Shown one piece after another: positions 34,841 to 44,667 of a stretch of DNA of 64,000 nt. The notes below the pieces were generated by a model. That model ran no database searches, was not told where the DNA came from, and was given only the letters and a program-made list of their open reading frames with translations. Numbering within the stretch: position 1 is the stretch's first letter; every line of letters begins with the position of its first letter. A program made the translations under genes and the position numbers. This DNA comes from Phocaeicola massiliensis B84634 = Timone 84634 = DSM 17679 = JCM 13223 (GTDB lineage Bacteria > Bacteroidota > Bacteroidia > Bacteroidales > Bacteroidaceae): contig NZ_KB905473.1 in NCBI RefSeq assembly GCF_000382445.1, positions 414,236-478,235 on the forward strand, written 5' to 3'.

Positions 34841-34955
34841 GTCTGTTTTTATTTTGACGCAAAATAAGCTATTATTTTTATAATAAGGAGAACTTTGTTC
34901 TTAAATTAAACAATTGTGGCTAATAATTGAATGTGCCGGCTCGTAAAAATCCAAC

Positions 34956-34963
34956 TACCTTTG
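34956..34963 (+). promoter_or_regulatory. -7 element of the RND efflux operon
   Basis: TACCTTTG, 25 bases before the first ATG. The -33 is poor (TGTG), which fits a promoter that needs an activator. Confidence 0.5.
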
Positions 34964-34988
34964 TCGTCGAATTAAAAAAGATTGGAAT

Positions 34989-36104
34989 ATGATAACAATG
35001 AACAGAAAATGGATGCGACTAATGGTATTAGTTGGTTGTGCTGCTTTGGCAGCATCGTGCAAACAGGCACCTGCTGCACAGACGGAGGCAGAGTATGCGG
35101 TGTTAAGGGTATCGCCGTCAGACAAAGTTTTATCTACTACGTATTCAGCCACGATCCGCGGCCGTCAGGATATTGACATTTATCCCCAAGTTTCCGGTTT
35201 CCTCACTCAACTTTGTGTAGAGGAAGGCCAGGCAGTGCGTAAAGGACAAGTATTATTTATTATTGATCAGGTGCCTTATAAGGCAGCTTTGGAAACCGCT
35301 GTCGCCAATGTGGAATCGGCTAAAGCCGGTCTTGCCACAGCCGAACTGACTTATAACAGCAAGAAAGAATTGTTTGCCAAAAAGGTGGTTTCAGAGTTTG
35401 ATCTGAAGACTGCGGAAAACTCTTACCTGACCGCTAAGGCTGGATTGGCTCAGGCTAAGGCGCAGGAAGTCAGTGCTCGCAATAACCTTTCATATACCGA
35501 GGTGAAAAGTCCTTCGGACGGGGTAATCGGCACTTTGCCTTATCGTGTAGGTGCGTTGGTCAGTGCCGGCTTGCCGCAGCCGTTGACTACGGTTTCTGAT
35601 AATTCGGATATGTATGTCTACTTCTCGATGACCGAAAATCAATTGTTGGCTCTGACCCGTCAGTATGGTTCCAAAGCAGAAGCGTTGAAGAATATGCCCG
35701 AAGTGGAGTTGCAACTGAATGACAAGTCCATGTATGGTGAGAAGGGACGTATTGAAACCATCAGTGGGATAGTGGACCGGACAACCGGTACGGCAAGTCT
35801 TCGTGCTGTGTTCCCCAATAAGAACGGCTTGCTGTATAGCGGCACATCAGGTAATGTGATTCTGCCGGTTACGATGAAAGGAAGCTTGGTTATCCCTCAG
35901 GCGACTGCTTTTGAAATTCAGGATATCACCTATGTATATAAGGTAGTGGACGGCAAAGCTCAATCGGCTCCTGTCAGTGTAACCCGTGTAAACGGCGGAC
36001 AGGAATATATCGTAAACGAAGGCTTGAAAGAAGGGGACATCATTGTTGCCGAAGGTGTAGGTTTGCTGCGTGAAGGTACTCCGATTAAAGTAAAACAAAA
36101 CTAA
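34989..36104 (+). CDS. RND efflux periplasmic adaptor (membrane fusion protein) lipoprotein
   Basis: 371 residues (ATG at 34998 is an alternative start). The signal ends LAASC, so it is a lipoprotein. Barrel and lipoyl halves flank a helical hairpin: SATIRGRQDIDIYPQVSGF and LYVEEGQAVRKG-type LCVEEGQAVRKGQVLFIID near the start, then coiled coil (VANVESAKAGLATAELTYNS), then the second lipoyl half LSYTEVKSPSDGVIG. It bridges the pump and the outer-membrane channel encoded next. The stop is 8 bases before the pump gene. Confidence 0.93.
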   Translation: MITMNRKWMRLMVLVGCAALAASCKQAPAAQTEAEYAVLRVSPSDKVLSTTYSATIRGRQDIDIYPQVSGFLTQLCVEEGQAVRKGQVLFIIDQVPYKAALETAVANVESAKAGLATAELTYNSKKELFAKKVVSEFDLKTAENSYLTAKAGLAQAKAQEVSARNNLSYTEVKSPSDGVIGTLPYRVGALVSAGLPQPLTTVSDNSDMYVYFSMTENQLLALTRQYGSKAEALKNMPEVELQLNDKSMYGEKGRIETISGIVDRTTGTASLRAVFPNKNGLLYSGTSGNVILPVTMKGSLVIPQATAFEIQDITYVYKVVDGKAQSAPVSVTRVNGGQEYIVNEGLKEGDIIVAEGVGLLREGTPIKVKQN

Positions 36105-36112
36105 GAAAGAAA

Positions 36113-39100
36113 ATGAATTTAAGAACCTTTATAGAACGCCCCATCCTATCGGCTGTTATTTCTATTTCGATAGTGGTAGTGGGTATCATCGGGCTGTTTA
36201 CTTTGCCCGTCGAACAATATCCTGATATTGCTCCGCCTACCATTCAGGTAAGTACCTCTTATTTTGGTGCCAGTGCGGAAACTCTTCAGAAGAGTGTTAT
36301 CGCTCCGTTGGAGGAAGCGATTAACGGTGTGGAAAACATGACTTATATGACTTCTACGGCTTCCAATGCCGGCGTGGTGGATATCACAGTGTATTTCAAA
36401 CAGGGGACAGATCCCGATATGGCAGCGGTCAATGTGCAGAACCGTGTATCGAAGGCAACCGGACAGTTGCCGGCGGAAGTAACGCAGGTGGGTGTGACTA
36501 CTTCCAAGCGTCAGACCAGTATCTTGCAGATGTTTTCCTTGTACAGTCCCGACGATTCGTATGACGAGAAGTTTCTGTCCAACTATATCAGTATCAATCT
36601 GAAACCTTCCATCCTTCGTATTCAGGGTGTGGGCGATATGATGATTATGGGTGGCGACTACAGCATGCGTATTTGGATGAAGCCCGATGTGATGGCTCAG
36701 TACAAACTGATTCCGTCGGATGTGGCACAGGTGCTGTCCGAACAGAATATCGAGTCGGCTACCGGCTCGTTTGGTGAGAACTCAGATGAGACGTATCAGT
36801 ATACCATGAAATATAAAGGTCGTTTGATAACTCCAGAAGAATTTGGTGAGATTGTCATTCGCTCTACTGATGACGGTGAGGTGCTGAAACTGAAAGATAT
36901 TGCCGATATAGAGATGGGTGAAGAAAGTTACGCCTTTCATGGTGCTATGAATGGACATCCGGGGATTTCATGCATGATTTTTCAGACCGCAGGTTCCAAT
37001 GCGACTGAAGTAAACAACCATATCGATGCGTTTTTGGAAGAGGCGGCGAAAGACCTGCCGAAAGGAGTGGAGCTGACGAAAGTGATGAGTTCCAATGACT
37101 TTCTGTACGCTTCTATTCACGAAGTAGTGAAGACATTGTTCGAAGCTGTCTTCCTGGTTATCTTGATAGTGTATGTGTTCTTGCAAGATATCCGCTCTAC
37201 TGTTATTCCGTTGGTAGGTATCATTGTATCTTTGATTGGTACCTTCGCTTTTATGTCGTTGGCCGGGTTCAGCATCAACCTGATCACCTTGTTTGCTTTG
37301 GTATTGGTCATCGGTACGGTAGTGGATGATGCCATAGTCGTCGTTGAGGCGGTGCAAGCTCGTTTTGATGTGGGTTATCGTTCTTCGTATATGGCAAGTA
37401 TTGATGCGATGAAGGGTATCAGTAATGCAGTTATTTCTTCTTCACTGGTATTTATGGCCGTGTTTATTCCGGTATCGTTTATGAGCGGTACTTCCGGTAC
37501 ATTCTATACCCAGTTTGGTCTGACTATGGCGGTGGCTGTAGGTATCTCAGCTGTCAATGCATTGACATTGAGTCCGGCATTGTGTGCTTTGTTCCTGAAA
37601 CCGTATATCAACGAAGATGGTACAGAGAAAAACAATTTTGCAGCTCGTTTTCGTAAAGCGTTCAATGCGGCCTTCGATGCAATGATTGAAAGGTATAAGA
37701 AAGGAGTATTGTTCTTTATCAAACGCAAATGGATGGTATGGACACTTCTTGCGGCTTCGGTAGTACTATTGGCTTTCCTGATGAATACCACCAAAACCAG
37801 TTTGGTGCCTGATGAAGACCAGGGTGTGGTGTTTGTCAATGTCAGCACGGCTGCAGGTAGTTCATTGAAGACAACCAATGACGTGATGATGCGTATTGAA
37901 AAGCGTATGATGGATATCCCGCAGGTATTGCATGTGCAGCGCGTAGCCGGTTACGGTCTGTTGGCGGGGCAGGGTAATTCATTCGGTATGCTGATTCTGA
38001 AGCTGAAACCTTGGGATGAACGTAAAGGAAAAGAGAATGATGTGCAAGCGGTCATCGGGCAAGTATATGGTCGTACGGCAGACATCAAAGATGCCAGTAT
38101 ATTTGCCATTTCTCCGGGTATGATTCCGGGGTATGGTATGGGTAATGCATTGGAGCTGCACATGCAGGATAAACTGGGAGGAGATATCGGTACATTCTTT
38201 AATACTACTCAGCAATATCTGGGTGCGTTGAACCAACGTCCTGAAATTGCGATGGCATACTCTACTTTCGATATCCGTTATCCGCAATGGACAGTAGAAG
38301 TGGATGCTTCCAAATGTAAGCGTGCCGGTATTACGCCGGATGCGGTGTTAAGCACTCTGTCAGGGTATTATGGCGGACAGTACGTTTCCAACTTTAATCG
38401 TTTCTCTAAAGTGTATAAGGTTATGATTCAGGCAGATCCTAAATACCGTGTGGATGAGGCTTCGCTGAACAATATATTTGTGCGTATGTCTAATGGCGAG
38501 ATGGCACCGCTTAGTCAGTTCGTACATTTGACACGTAGTTACGGTGCCGAGTCTCTGAGCCGCTTCAATATGTTCAACTCCATTGCAGTGAATGCAATGC
38601 CTGCCGAAGGGTATAGTACAGGTGACGCGATCCGTGCGGTGCAGGAGACTGCTGTACAAGCACTTCCGAAAGGCTTTGGATATGATTTCGGTGGTATTAC
38701 TCGTGAAGAGACTGACCAGGGAGGTACTACCATCATCATTTTTGGTATCTGCTTCCTGATGATTTACCTTATTTTGAGCGCTCTTTATGAAAGTTTTCTT
38801 ATTCCATTTGCAGTGTTGTTATCTGTACCATTCGGTTTGATGGGCAGTTTCTTGTTTGCCAAGATGATGGGACTGGAAAATAATATTTATTTGCAGACCG
38901 GATTGATTATGTTGATTGGTCTGCTTGCCAAGACCGCTATCTTGCTGACTGAGTATGCTACCGAGCGCCGTAAGGCAGGTATGAGTCTGACTTCTGCTGC
39001 CCTTTCTGCTGCCAAGGCTCGTTTGCGTCCTATCCTGATGACGGCGTTGACCATGATTTTCGGTTTATTTCCGTTGATGGTCGCCAGTGGTGTAGGAGCC

Positions 39101-39328
39101 AACGGTAACAGTTCACTGGGTACGGGTACGGTCGGTGGTATGGTGATTGGTACACTGGCATTACTGTTTATCGTGCCTTCTTTGTTTATCGTATTCCAAT
39201 ATTTGCAGGAGAAGGTACGTCCCATTCAGTTTCAGCCGGCGTCCGATTGGCAGATTCAGGAGGAATATGCAGAAGCTGTCGAGGAAAGACAACATCACAT
39301 TGAAAGCAAAAAAGAAGAGAAAAAATGA
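36113..39328 (+). CDS. RND multidrug efflux permease (HAE1/AcrB family)
   Basis: 1071 residues, inner-membrane proton-driven trimeric pump. The start NLRTFIERPILSAVISISIV is typical of the family. The two proton-relay acids are in helix 4 (GTVVDDAIVVVEAVQ) and the relay lysine in LLAKTAILLTEYATERR. Two large periplasmic loops follow helices 1 and 7. The architecture is complete. It overlaps the outer-membrane factor gene by 4 bases (ATGA). Substrates cannot be read from the sequence. Confidence 0.95.
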   Translation: MNLRTFIERPILSAVISISIVVVGIIGLFTLPVEQYPDIAPPTIQVSTSYFGASAETLQKSVIAPLEEAINGVENMTYMTSTASNAGVVDITVYFKQGTDPDMAAVNVQNRVSKATGQLPAEVTQVGVTTSKRQTSILQMFSLYSPDDSYDEKFLSNYISINLKPSILRIQGVGDMMIMGGDYSMRIWMKPDVMAQYKLIPSDVAQVLSEQNIESATGSFGENSDETYQYTMKYKGRLITPEEFGEIVIRSTDDGEVLKLKDIADIEMGEESYAFHGAMNGHPGISCMIFQTAGSNATEVNNHIDAFLEEAAKDLPKGVELTKVMSSNDFLYASIHEVVKTLFEAVFLVILIVYVFLQDIRSTVIPLVGIIVSLIGTFAFMSLAGFSINLITLFALVLVIGTVVDDAIVVVEAVQARFDVGYRSSYMASIDAMKGISNAVISSSLVFMAVFIPVSFMSGTSGTFYTQFGLTMAVAVGISAVNALTLSPALCALFLKPYINEDGTEKNNFAARFRKAFNAAFDAMIERYKKGVLFFIKRKWMVWTLLAASVVLLAFLMNTTKTSLVPDEDQGVVFVNVSTAAGSSLKTTNDVMMRIEKRMMDIPQVLHVQRVAGYGLLAGQGNSFGMLILKLKPWDERKGKENDVQAVIGQVYGRTADIKDASIFAISPGMIPGYGMGNALELHMQDKLGGDIGTFFNTTQQYLGALNQRPEIAMAYSTFDIRYPQWTVEVDASKCKRAGITPDAVLSTLSGYYGGQYVSNFNRFSKVYKVMIQADPKYRVDEASLNNIFVRMSNGEMAPLSQFVHLTRSYGAESLSRFNMFNSIAVNAMPAEGYSTGDAIRAVQETAVQALPKGFGYDFGGITREETDQGGTTIIIFGICFLMIYLILSALYESFLIPFAVLLSVPFGLMGSFLFAKMMGLENNIYLQTGLIMLIGLLAKTAILLTEYATERRKAGMSLTSAALSAAKARLRPILMTALTMIFGLFPLMVASGVGANGNSSLGTGTVGGMVIGTLALLFIVPSLFIVFQYLQEKVRPIQFQPASDWQIQEEYAEAVEERQHHIESKKEEKK

Positions 39329-40698
39329 AAAAACAAATCATCACTCTAACCGTCGCAGCACTCACACTGAGTAGCTGCGGCATATATACTAAATATAAAC
39401 CTGCAACCGAGGTTCCCATAAACCTGTATGGGGAAGAGGTTGTAGTTACAGATACTTTGGATAATATGGGAAATCTGAGTTGGCGGGAAGTTTTTACTGA
39501 TCCGCAACTGCAGATTTTGATTGAAAAGGGATTACAGAATAATACAGACTTGCAGTCTGCCCAATGGCGTGTAAAGGAAGCAGAAGCTACATTGTTATCT
39601 GCAAAGTTGGCTTATCTGCCTTCGTTTGCATTGTCTCCGCAAGGGACTGTGAGTAGTTTTGATAAATCCAAAGCAATGCAGACTTATACCTTGCCGGTTA
39701 CAGCTAGTTGGGAGATCGATATTTTCGGTCAAATCCGTAATGCCAAGCGTCAGGCAAAGGCATTATTGGAGCAGAGCCGCGATTATAAACAGGCTGTCCG
39801 GACTCAGCTCATAGCCGGTATAGCCAATACTTATTATACTTTGTTGATGTTGGATGCCCAATTTGAAATTTCGGTCCGGACACAACATTCATGGAAAGAA
39901 ACAGTAGATGCCACCCGTGCTTTGATGGAAGCAGGTATGGCAAACGAAGCGGCTATTTCGCAAATGGAAGCTACTTATTATACTATATGTACTTCAGTGC
40001 TTGACTTGAAAGAACAGATAAACCAGGTGGAAAATAGTTTGTCATTATTGTTGGCTGAAACTCCTCATACTATTGAGAGGGCGGACACATGGAACTTCCC
40101 CTATGGAATGCAGGAACGTTTCTCGGTAGGTATTCCTGTGCAGATGCTTTCCAATCGTCCGGATGTGCGTAGTGCGGAACGTTCGCTGGAAGCAGCTTTT
40201 TATGTGACTAACCAGGCACGTTCTGCTTTCTATCCTTCTATTGTACTGAGTGGTAGTGCCGGATGGACAAACTCTGCCGGAAGTATGATTGTCAATCCGG
40301 GGAAATTCATAGCAACGGCTATCGGTTCGTTGACGCAACCCTTATTTAATAGAGGCACAAATATTGCCCGGTTGAAGATAGCTAAAGCCCAACAGGAAGA
40401 AGCTAAGCTGGGTTTCCAACAGACATTGCTGAATGCCGGTAGTGAAGTAAATGAGGCTTTGGTAAAATATCAGACAGCGAAAGAGAAAGCGGCTTATTAC
40501 GATAAACAAATCATGTCGCTGAATAAGGCTTTCGAAAGTACTTCTTTATTGATGCAACATGGAAATACTACCTACTTGGAAGTACTGACTGCACAACAGA
40601 CTTTGCTCAGTGCACAATTGAATCAAGTAGCCAACCGTTTTGCAGAAATACAAGGTGTAATAAACCTCTATCAGGCATTGGGGGGAGGACGTGATTAA
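39325..40698 (+). CDS. TolC/OprM-type outer-membrane efflux lipoprotein
   Basis: 457 residues, lipobox LSSC with Cys18. It shows the two repeated efflux-protein halves, each with a long helical hairpin: SLAQWRVKEAEATLL-type LQSAQWRVKEAEATLLSAKL near 80 and ARLKIAKAQQEEAKLGFQQT near 350. NRPDVRSAERSLEAAF is the conserved mid motif. It forms the trimeric exit channel for the pump. Translation is coupled to the pump gene by the ATGA overlap. A terminator follows. Confidence 0.93.
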   Translation: MKKQIITLTVAALTLSSCGIYTKYKPATEVPINLYGEEVVVTDTLDNMGNLSWREVFTDPQLQILIEKGLQNNTDLQSAQWRVKEAEATLLSAKLAYLPSFALSPQGTVSSFDKSKAMQTYTLPVTASWEIDIFGQIRNAKRQAKALLEQSRDYKQAVRTQLIAGIANTYYTLLMLDAQFEISVRTQHSWKETVDATRALMEAGMANEAAISQMEATYYTICTSVLDLKEQINQVENSLSLLLAETPHTIERADTWNFPYGMQERFSVGIPVQMLSNRPDVRSAERSLEAAFYVTNQARSAFYPSIVLSGSAGWTNSAGSMIVNPGKFIATAIGSLTQPLFNRGTNIARLKIAKAQQEEAKLGFQQTLLNAGSEVNEALVKYQTAKEKAAYYDKQIMSLNKAFESTSLLMQHGNTTYLEVLTAQQTLLSAQLNQVANRFAEIQGVINLYQALGGGRD

Positions 40699-40730
40699 TT
40701 TAACATACTGTTATCGTTAAAAAGGTGAGA

Positions 40731-40770
40731 AAAAGCTGCCTGAGTAGTGATACTTTGGGCAGCTTTTTTA
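40731..40770. terminator. Terminator of the RND operon, shared with the converging gene
   Basis: AAAAGCTGCC (40731-40740) and GGCAGCTTTT (40758-40767), perfect 10-bp arms with T and A tails. Confidence 0.75.
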
Positions 40771-40771
40771 T

Positions 40772-42022
40772 TTATGGTTCTACAATGACACAGACAGGGT
40801 TGGAATCTTCATTTATCTTTTTTAAGAAGTTTAGCTTACCTTCTTTGACAGTTTCAGGGTGTTCGTCTAACCATTCCTGAATATCTCCTATTTCCAATAC
40901 AGAAGCGTATTCTCCCTGTTGGGAGCTTGTTTCCGGGAAGAAAGGCATAAACCGGCTCAGGTCATCGGTAAATCCGGCTTCGTCTTTATTCATGTAAGTT
41001 GTTCCGGTTGCTTTGTTATATATTCCTGTGAAAGTTACGCTACGGCTATATATTCCTTGTATGCACTGGAACAGGATACTTTGCGGAGTCTCCATCACAT
41101 AGGAGATAGTGATATACTCTTGTGTTCCTTCGGTTTCTCCAATTTTATCAGCCGGGAAAGTCCATTTGCCTGTATTGAATGTAAGATAAGGCTGCATGGT
41201 ATTTCCATTGATGGTATATATAGTATCTTTCAGTGCTTCTTTGAAGTGAAGAGCATCTCCGCTGTTCCATATGGTAGGGTGATTGAGTGGGAAGATACCT
41301 TTTTTATTATCTTTGTACGTTATATAAATGAGACCATTGTAGCCAAGCATTCCGAAGGCTTCTTTTCCGGAGCCTCCTTTGAATACACTGATGGATGCAA
41401 TATCATTGGGAGTAATGGTTGGGATGTTACGAGAGAAATTGCTTATGGAGTCTGTTGCTTTTCCTTCTTCATTTGAATATATCAATTTACTTTCGAATGG
41501 GGAAGTTCCGATTCCTCCACCATAATGGCCGATAATGAGTGAATCGGCAAAAGCTGCACAGAATCCTTGTAACAGACTTTTGGGTTGTATGGTTTCTCCC
41601 AAGAATTCTCCGTCTTGATTGTATTTGACCAATTTATTGGGTTGGCGATGAAAATAAAGAATTCCGGTTTGAGGATGGATGTAATATACTACTTCGCTGT
41701 ATCCTTCCGGATCACCTCCTTTGTGCCCTATGGTACCTAAATACTTTCCTGTTTGTTTGTCGAATGCCAGACAACTACCTTCTGTAGCTACCAGGATTTT
41801 ATCTTTCAGAAGCTTGATGTTGTAAGAGTTTCCTATTAAAGATGAATCGGTAGTTTCTAGTGGTACATAACGTATATTCTTTCCTAGCTGAGAAACCTTT
41901 AACTCAGTGAGGTGTTCAAAACTACCGGCAATGTCGATTGCATTTAAATTGTTCGTTGTTTTTGTGGGTGTGCAGGAACTTAGTAATAAAAGAAGTGAAG
42001 CACTTAAAATTGTTGTTTTCAT
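40772..42022 (-). CDS. 6-bladed beta-propeller lipoprotein
   Basis: 416 residues, lipobox LSSC with Cys17. After about 40 residues a series of propeller blades appears: IRYVPLETTDSSLIGN, KLLKDKILVATEGSCLAFDKQ, GKYLGTIGHKGGDPEGY, YNQDGEFLGE. This pattern is the BF3164-like/DUF4934-type propeller group of Bacteroides, outer-membrane-attached proteins of unknown role. In some genomes they lie beside NVEALA peptides; none is seen here. Single gene. Confidence 0.8.
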   Translation of the reverse strand: MKTTILSASLLLLLSSCTPTKTTNNLNAIDIAGSFEHLTELKVSQLGKNIRYVPLETTDSSLIGNSYNIKLLKDKILVATEGSCLAFDKQTGKYLGTIGHKGGDPEGYSEVVYYIHPQTGILYFHRQPNKLVKYNQDGEFLGETIQPKSLLQGFCAAFADSLIIGHYGGGIGTSPFESKLIYSNEEGKATDSISNFSRNIPTITPNDIASISVFKGGSGKEAFGMLGYNGLIYITYKDNKKGIFPLNHPTIWNSGDALHFKEALKDTIYTINGNTMQPYLTFNTGKWTFPADKIGETEGTQEYITISYVMETPQSILFQCIQGIYSRSVTFTGIYNKATGTTYMNKDEAGFTDDLSRFMPFFPETSSQQGEYASVLEIGDIQEWLDEHPETVKEGKLNFLKKINEDSNPVCVIVEP

Positions 42023-42039
42023 GATATTAGAAGGCTAGA

Positions 42040-42081
42040 AGAAAGAGAAGTTGCTTTATAGTGAAAGCAACTTCTCTTTCT
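42040..42081 (-). terminator. Long hairpin terminator after the DUF3332 gene
   Basis: AGAAAGAGAAGTTGCTTT (42040-42057) and AAAGCAACTTCTCTTTCT (42064-42081) are perfect 18-bp arms with a 6-base loop. Confidence 0.75.
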
Positions 42082-42094
42082 ATTATACAATAAA

Positions 42095-42646
42095 TTATCG
42101 GGCAGCAAAGAATACAGAACTTCCGGCTGCTACTCTTACAGCTGCTACACCTTGAGCATCGGGGGTGACAGTCATAGAGGTACCATTCTGCATACTGACA
42201 GTTGCCGTTCCGTCTTCATTCATTTTTACCAGCTCGAAACTTTGTCCGTCGGCTACCGCATTCCAGGTATTGTTGTCCTTGTTGTAAACCAAATCAACCG
42301 ATTTTTCTTCTCCCTTTTTAGTGATGGTGTAACCGTCTGTGTTTGTCTTCACCAAATATTCACCGTTTTCGCCTTTTACTTCTTTCACTTCACCGATAGA
42401 AGCTGTCGGGTTGGAACCGCTCCAAAACTCGATAGAGTTGAGTACCAAAACATCTGCAAGATAAGCGATCTCGTAAACAGGTACAATGTGAAAAGCAACG
42501 AAAATAAGCTCGTTTACAAATTTGTTGCTGACTCCTTGGTTCCAATCCTTCAGATTATTCCATAATCCAAAAGAACCGATACATGATGAGAACATGATGC
42601 TTCCACCCAACATGGCACAAACAACCAATGTTTTACTTCTTTTCAT
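42095..42646 (-). CDS. DUF3332 family lipoprotein-like protein
   Basis: 183 residues from the ATG at 42646; the frame opens at 42676 but that start gives no signal. The signal ends MFSSC with Cys22. The next part, SFGLWNNLKDWNQGVSNKF, then IPVYEIAYLADVLVLNSIEFW-type VPVYEIAYLADVLVLNSIEF, is the DUF3332 hallmark with a hydrophobic segment. A C-terminal beta part (about 95-183) with TVSMQNGTSMTVTPDAQG follows. Role unknown; envelope location likely. Confidence 0.8.
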   Translation of the reverse strand: MKRSKTLVVCAMLGGSIMFSSCIGSFGLWNNLKDWNQGVSNKFVNELIFVAFHIVPVYEIAYLADVLVLNSIEFWSGSNPTASIGEVKEVKGENGEYLVKTNTDGYTITKKGEEKSVDLVYNKDNNTWNAVADGQSFELVKMNEDGTATVSMQNGTSMTVTPDAQGVAAVRVAAGSSVFFAAR

Positions 42647-42709
42647 AATTACATAAGTTAAGTTTATAAAAGTCATTTACCCGATGATAATTCGGGACTA
42701 TTTGTCTTG

Positions 42710-42766
42710 CAAAGATAGAACTTTTTTATGGAAATGTTCTTCTCTCCTTAAAAATCTGTATCTTTG
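42710..42766. promoter_or_regulatory. Divergent -7 elements for the DUF3332 and MFS genes
   Basis: Minus TATCTTTG (plus CAAAGATA 42710-42717) for the DUF3332 gene and plus TATCTTTG (42759-42766) for the MFS gene. The plus box rules out an MFS start at 42684. Confidence 0.55.
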
Positions 42767-42812
42767 CCCATTCGAATATGAAAAACTATTAATCAAAAAT
42801 CTTATAAAAGAA

Positions 42813-44201
42813 ATGAAAGAACAGATTCAAAAAAAAATCAACGACTCTAAAGCGCTTCGGTGGGGAGTGTTGGTGCTGGTGGCTTTCACCATGTTATGCG
42901 GTTATTTTCTGACGGATGTGATGTCTCCCCTCAAAACAATGCTTGAAAAAGAATTATTATGGGACAGCCTTGATTACGGCATCTTTACAAGTGCTTATGG
43001 TTGGTTTAATGTTTTTGCTTTCATGCTGATTATTGGGGGGATTATCCTTGATAAGATGGGAGTTCGTTTCACCGGAATGGGAGCATGTATTTTGATGGTG
43101 TTAGGCTGCGGATTAAAATATTATGCAATTTCAACAACTTTTCCTGTGGGTGATACATTTTTTGGTATGAAAACACAGGTTGGTTTGGCTGCTTTAGGAT
43201 ATGCTATTTTCGGGGTCGGTGTGGAGATTGCCGGTATCACTGTCTCAAAAATTATTGTAAAATGGTTTAAGGGGAAAGAAATGGCGTTGGCTATGGGGAT
43301 GGAAATGGCTACAGCACGTTTAGGCACCATGTTGGCTTTAGCTGTTACAGTTCCTATTGCTACTTTTTTTGGTGTAACCGATACCGAGGGCGTTTTGCAT
43401 CCTAATATTCCGGCTCCCTTGCTGCTTTGTCTTATTATGCTTTGCATTGGCACGATAGCCTTCTTTATTTATACTTTCTATGATAAGAAACTGGACGCTT
43501 CGTTGGAGGAAGAGGGCATAGAACCGGAAGAGCCTTTCCGTATGAAAGATATTTGGCTGATTATCACTAATAAGGGATTTTGGTTGATTGCCATGCTTTG
43601 TGTATTGTTTTATTCAGCTGTATTCCCCTTCTTGAAATATGCTACTGATCTGATGGTACAGAAATATCATGTGGACCCTGAACTTGCTGGGACAATTCCA
43701 AGTCTTTTGCCTTTGGGAACTTTGTTCTTGACTCCATTTTTTGGAAATATATACGACCGTATTGGTAAAGGAGCTACTTTAATGATTATAGGTTCTATTC
43801 TCTTGATCTTCGTGCATACCATGTTTGCATTGCCGATACTTAATATTTGGTGGTTTGCTACTGTTGTAATGATAGTATTGGGTATTGGCTTTTCATTGGT
43901 TCCGTCGGCTATGTGGCCCTCTGTGCCTAAAATTATTCCTGAAAAACAATTGGGTACTGCTTATGCTCTTATTTTTTGGGTACAGAATTGGGGATTGATG
44001 GGTGTTCCTGCTTTGATTGGTTATGTGCTGAACAAATATTGCAAGGGGCCGGTTGTAGATGGTATGCAGACTTATGATTATACTTTGCCTATGTGTATTT
44101 TTGCTTGTTTTGGCGTGGCGGCCTTACTCTTTGCTGTTTGGCTGAAAGCAGAAAATAAGAAAAAAGGATATGGATTGGAAGAAGCCAATATAAAGAAATA
44201 G
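42813..44201 (+). CDS. MFS transporter
   Basis: 462 residues from the ATG at 42813. About 12 hydrophobic helices, with the helix 2-3 region GGIILDKMGVRFTGMGACIL resembling the usual major-facilitator loop. A central cytosolic loop (about 220-250, EEEGIEPEEPF) divides the halves. The overall look is of the MFSD1-like/nitrate-sugar transporter group common in Bacteroides; the substrate cannot be told. It is a single gene with its own promoter and a hairpin after it. Confidence 0.85.
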   Translation: MKEQIQKKINDSKALRWGVLVLVAFTMLCGYFLTDVMSPLKTMLEKELLWDSLDYGIFTSAYGWFNVFAFMLIIGGIILDKMGVRFTGMGACILMVLGCGLKYYAISTTFPVGDTFFGMKTQVGLAALGYAIFGVGVEIAGITVSKIIVKWFKGKEMALAMGMEMATARLGTMLALAVTVPIATFFGVTDTEGVLHPNIPAPLLLCLIMLCIGTIAFFIYTFYDKKLDASLEEEGIEPEEPFRMKDIWLIITNKGFWLIAMLCVLFYSAVFPFLKYATDLMVQKYHVDPELAGTIPSLLPLGTLFLTPFFGNIYDRIGKGATLMIIGSILLIFVHTMFALPILNIWWFATVVMIVLGIGFSLVPSAMWPSVPKIIPEKQLGTAYALIFWVQNWGLMGVPALIGYVLNKYCKGPVVDGMQTYDYTLPMCIFACFGVAALLFAVWLKAENKKKGYGLEEANIKK

Positions 44202-44228
44202 GCATATTTCCTGCTTAATTCCCTAAAA

Positions 44229-44273
44229 AAAACTGCTGCAAAGGATTGTTGTTGTCAATCGATTGCAGCAGTT
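44229..44273. terminator. Terminator after the MFS gene
   Basis: AAACTGCTGCAA (about 44229-44241) and TTGCAGCAGTTT (about 44261-44273) form 12-bp arms, then CTTTTT. Confidence 0.7.
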
Positions 44274-44293
44274 TCTTTTTCAGCCTGTCGGTC

Positions 44294-44404
44294 TTATGCA
44301 AAGGCTGCAGTCAATAACAGAATAAAAATTGCTTCGGCTGCTGTAGCTATCATAAATACCTTTTTCACATTCTTCAGGCTTGCTGTTTGAGTAGTTGTAT
44401 TCAT
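44294..44404 (-). CDS. Small single-pass membrane peptide (36 residues), previously unlisted
   Basis: An ATG-to-TAA frame of 36 codons: MNTTTQTASLKNVKKVFMIA, then TAAEAIFILLLTAAFA. It has a polar N-terminus with three lysines and one hydrophobic helix of about 20 residues to the end, the shape of a small membrane protein. It stands alone in a 466-base gap between the MFS and DUF4831 genes, with terminator hairpins on both sides. On the minus strand GATTTTTG upstream could be a weak -7. Short frames can occur by chance, so this is a candidate. Confidence 0.45.
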   Translation of the reverse strand: MNTTTQTASLKNVKKVFMIATAAEAIFILLLTAAFA

Positions 44405-44597
44405 ACTTTCATCTTTTTAAGTTAGTAAAACTAATATCTTTTCTGTTGTTTTGTTATTGCAAAAATCAGAAATTATTCTGGTAGTCTACTGTTCTAAATG
44501 GCTTTTATAGTGTTCAAAAAATGCTTGTTAAACTTATTTATATCAACTATTAACAAGTGTATATAGGAAGTCGTTTAGGAGGATGGTATAAAGAAAA
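44405..44597. other. Leader of the small membrane peptide; no other feature seen
   Basis: A+T-rich DNA upstream of the 36-residue frame, ending at the terminator of the DUF4831 operon. No repeat or further gene is supported. Confidence 0.4.
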
Positions 44598-44648
44598 ATA
44601 CTACCTTTATCCATAGGACAGTATGCTGTAAATGGATAAAGGTAGTAT
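44598..44648 (-). terminator. Terminator of the nnr-DUF4831 operon
   Basis: ATACTACCTTTATCCA (44598-44613) and TGGATAAAGGTAGTAT (44633-44648), perfect 16-bp arms, then a T-rich run on the minus strand. Confidence 0.8.
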
Positions 44649-44667
44649 ATAGAGTAAATTGGAGTTA

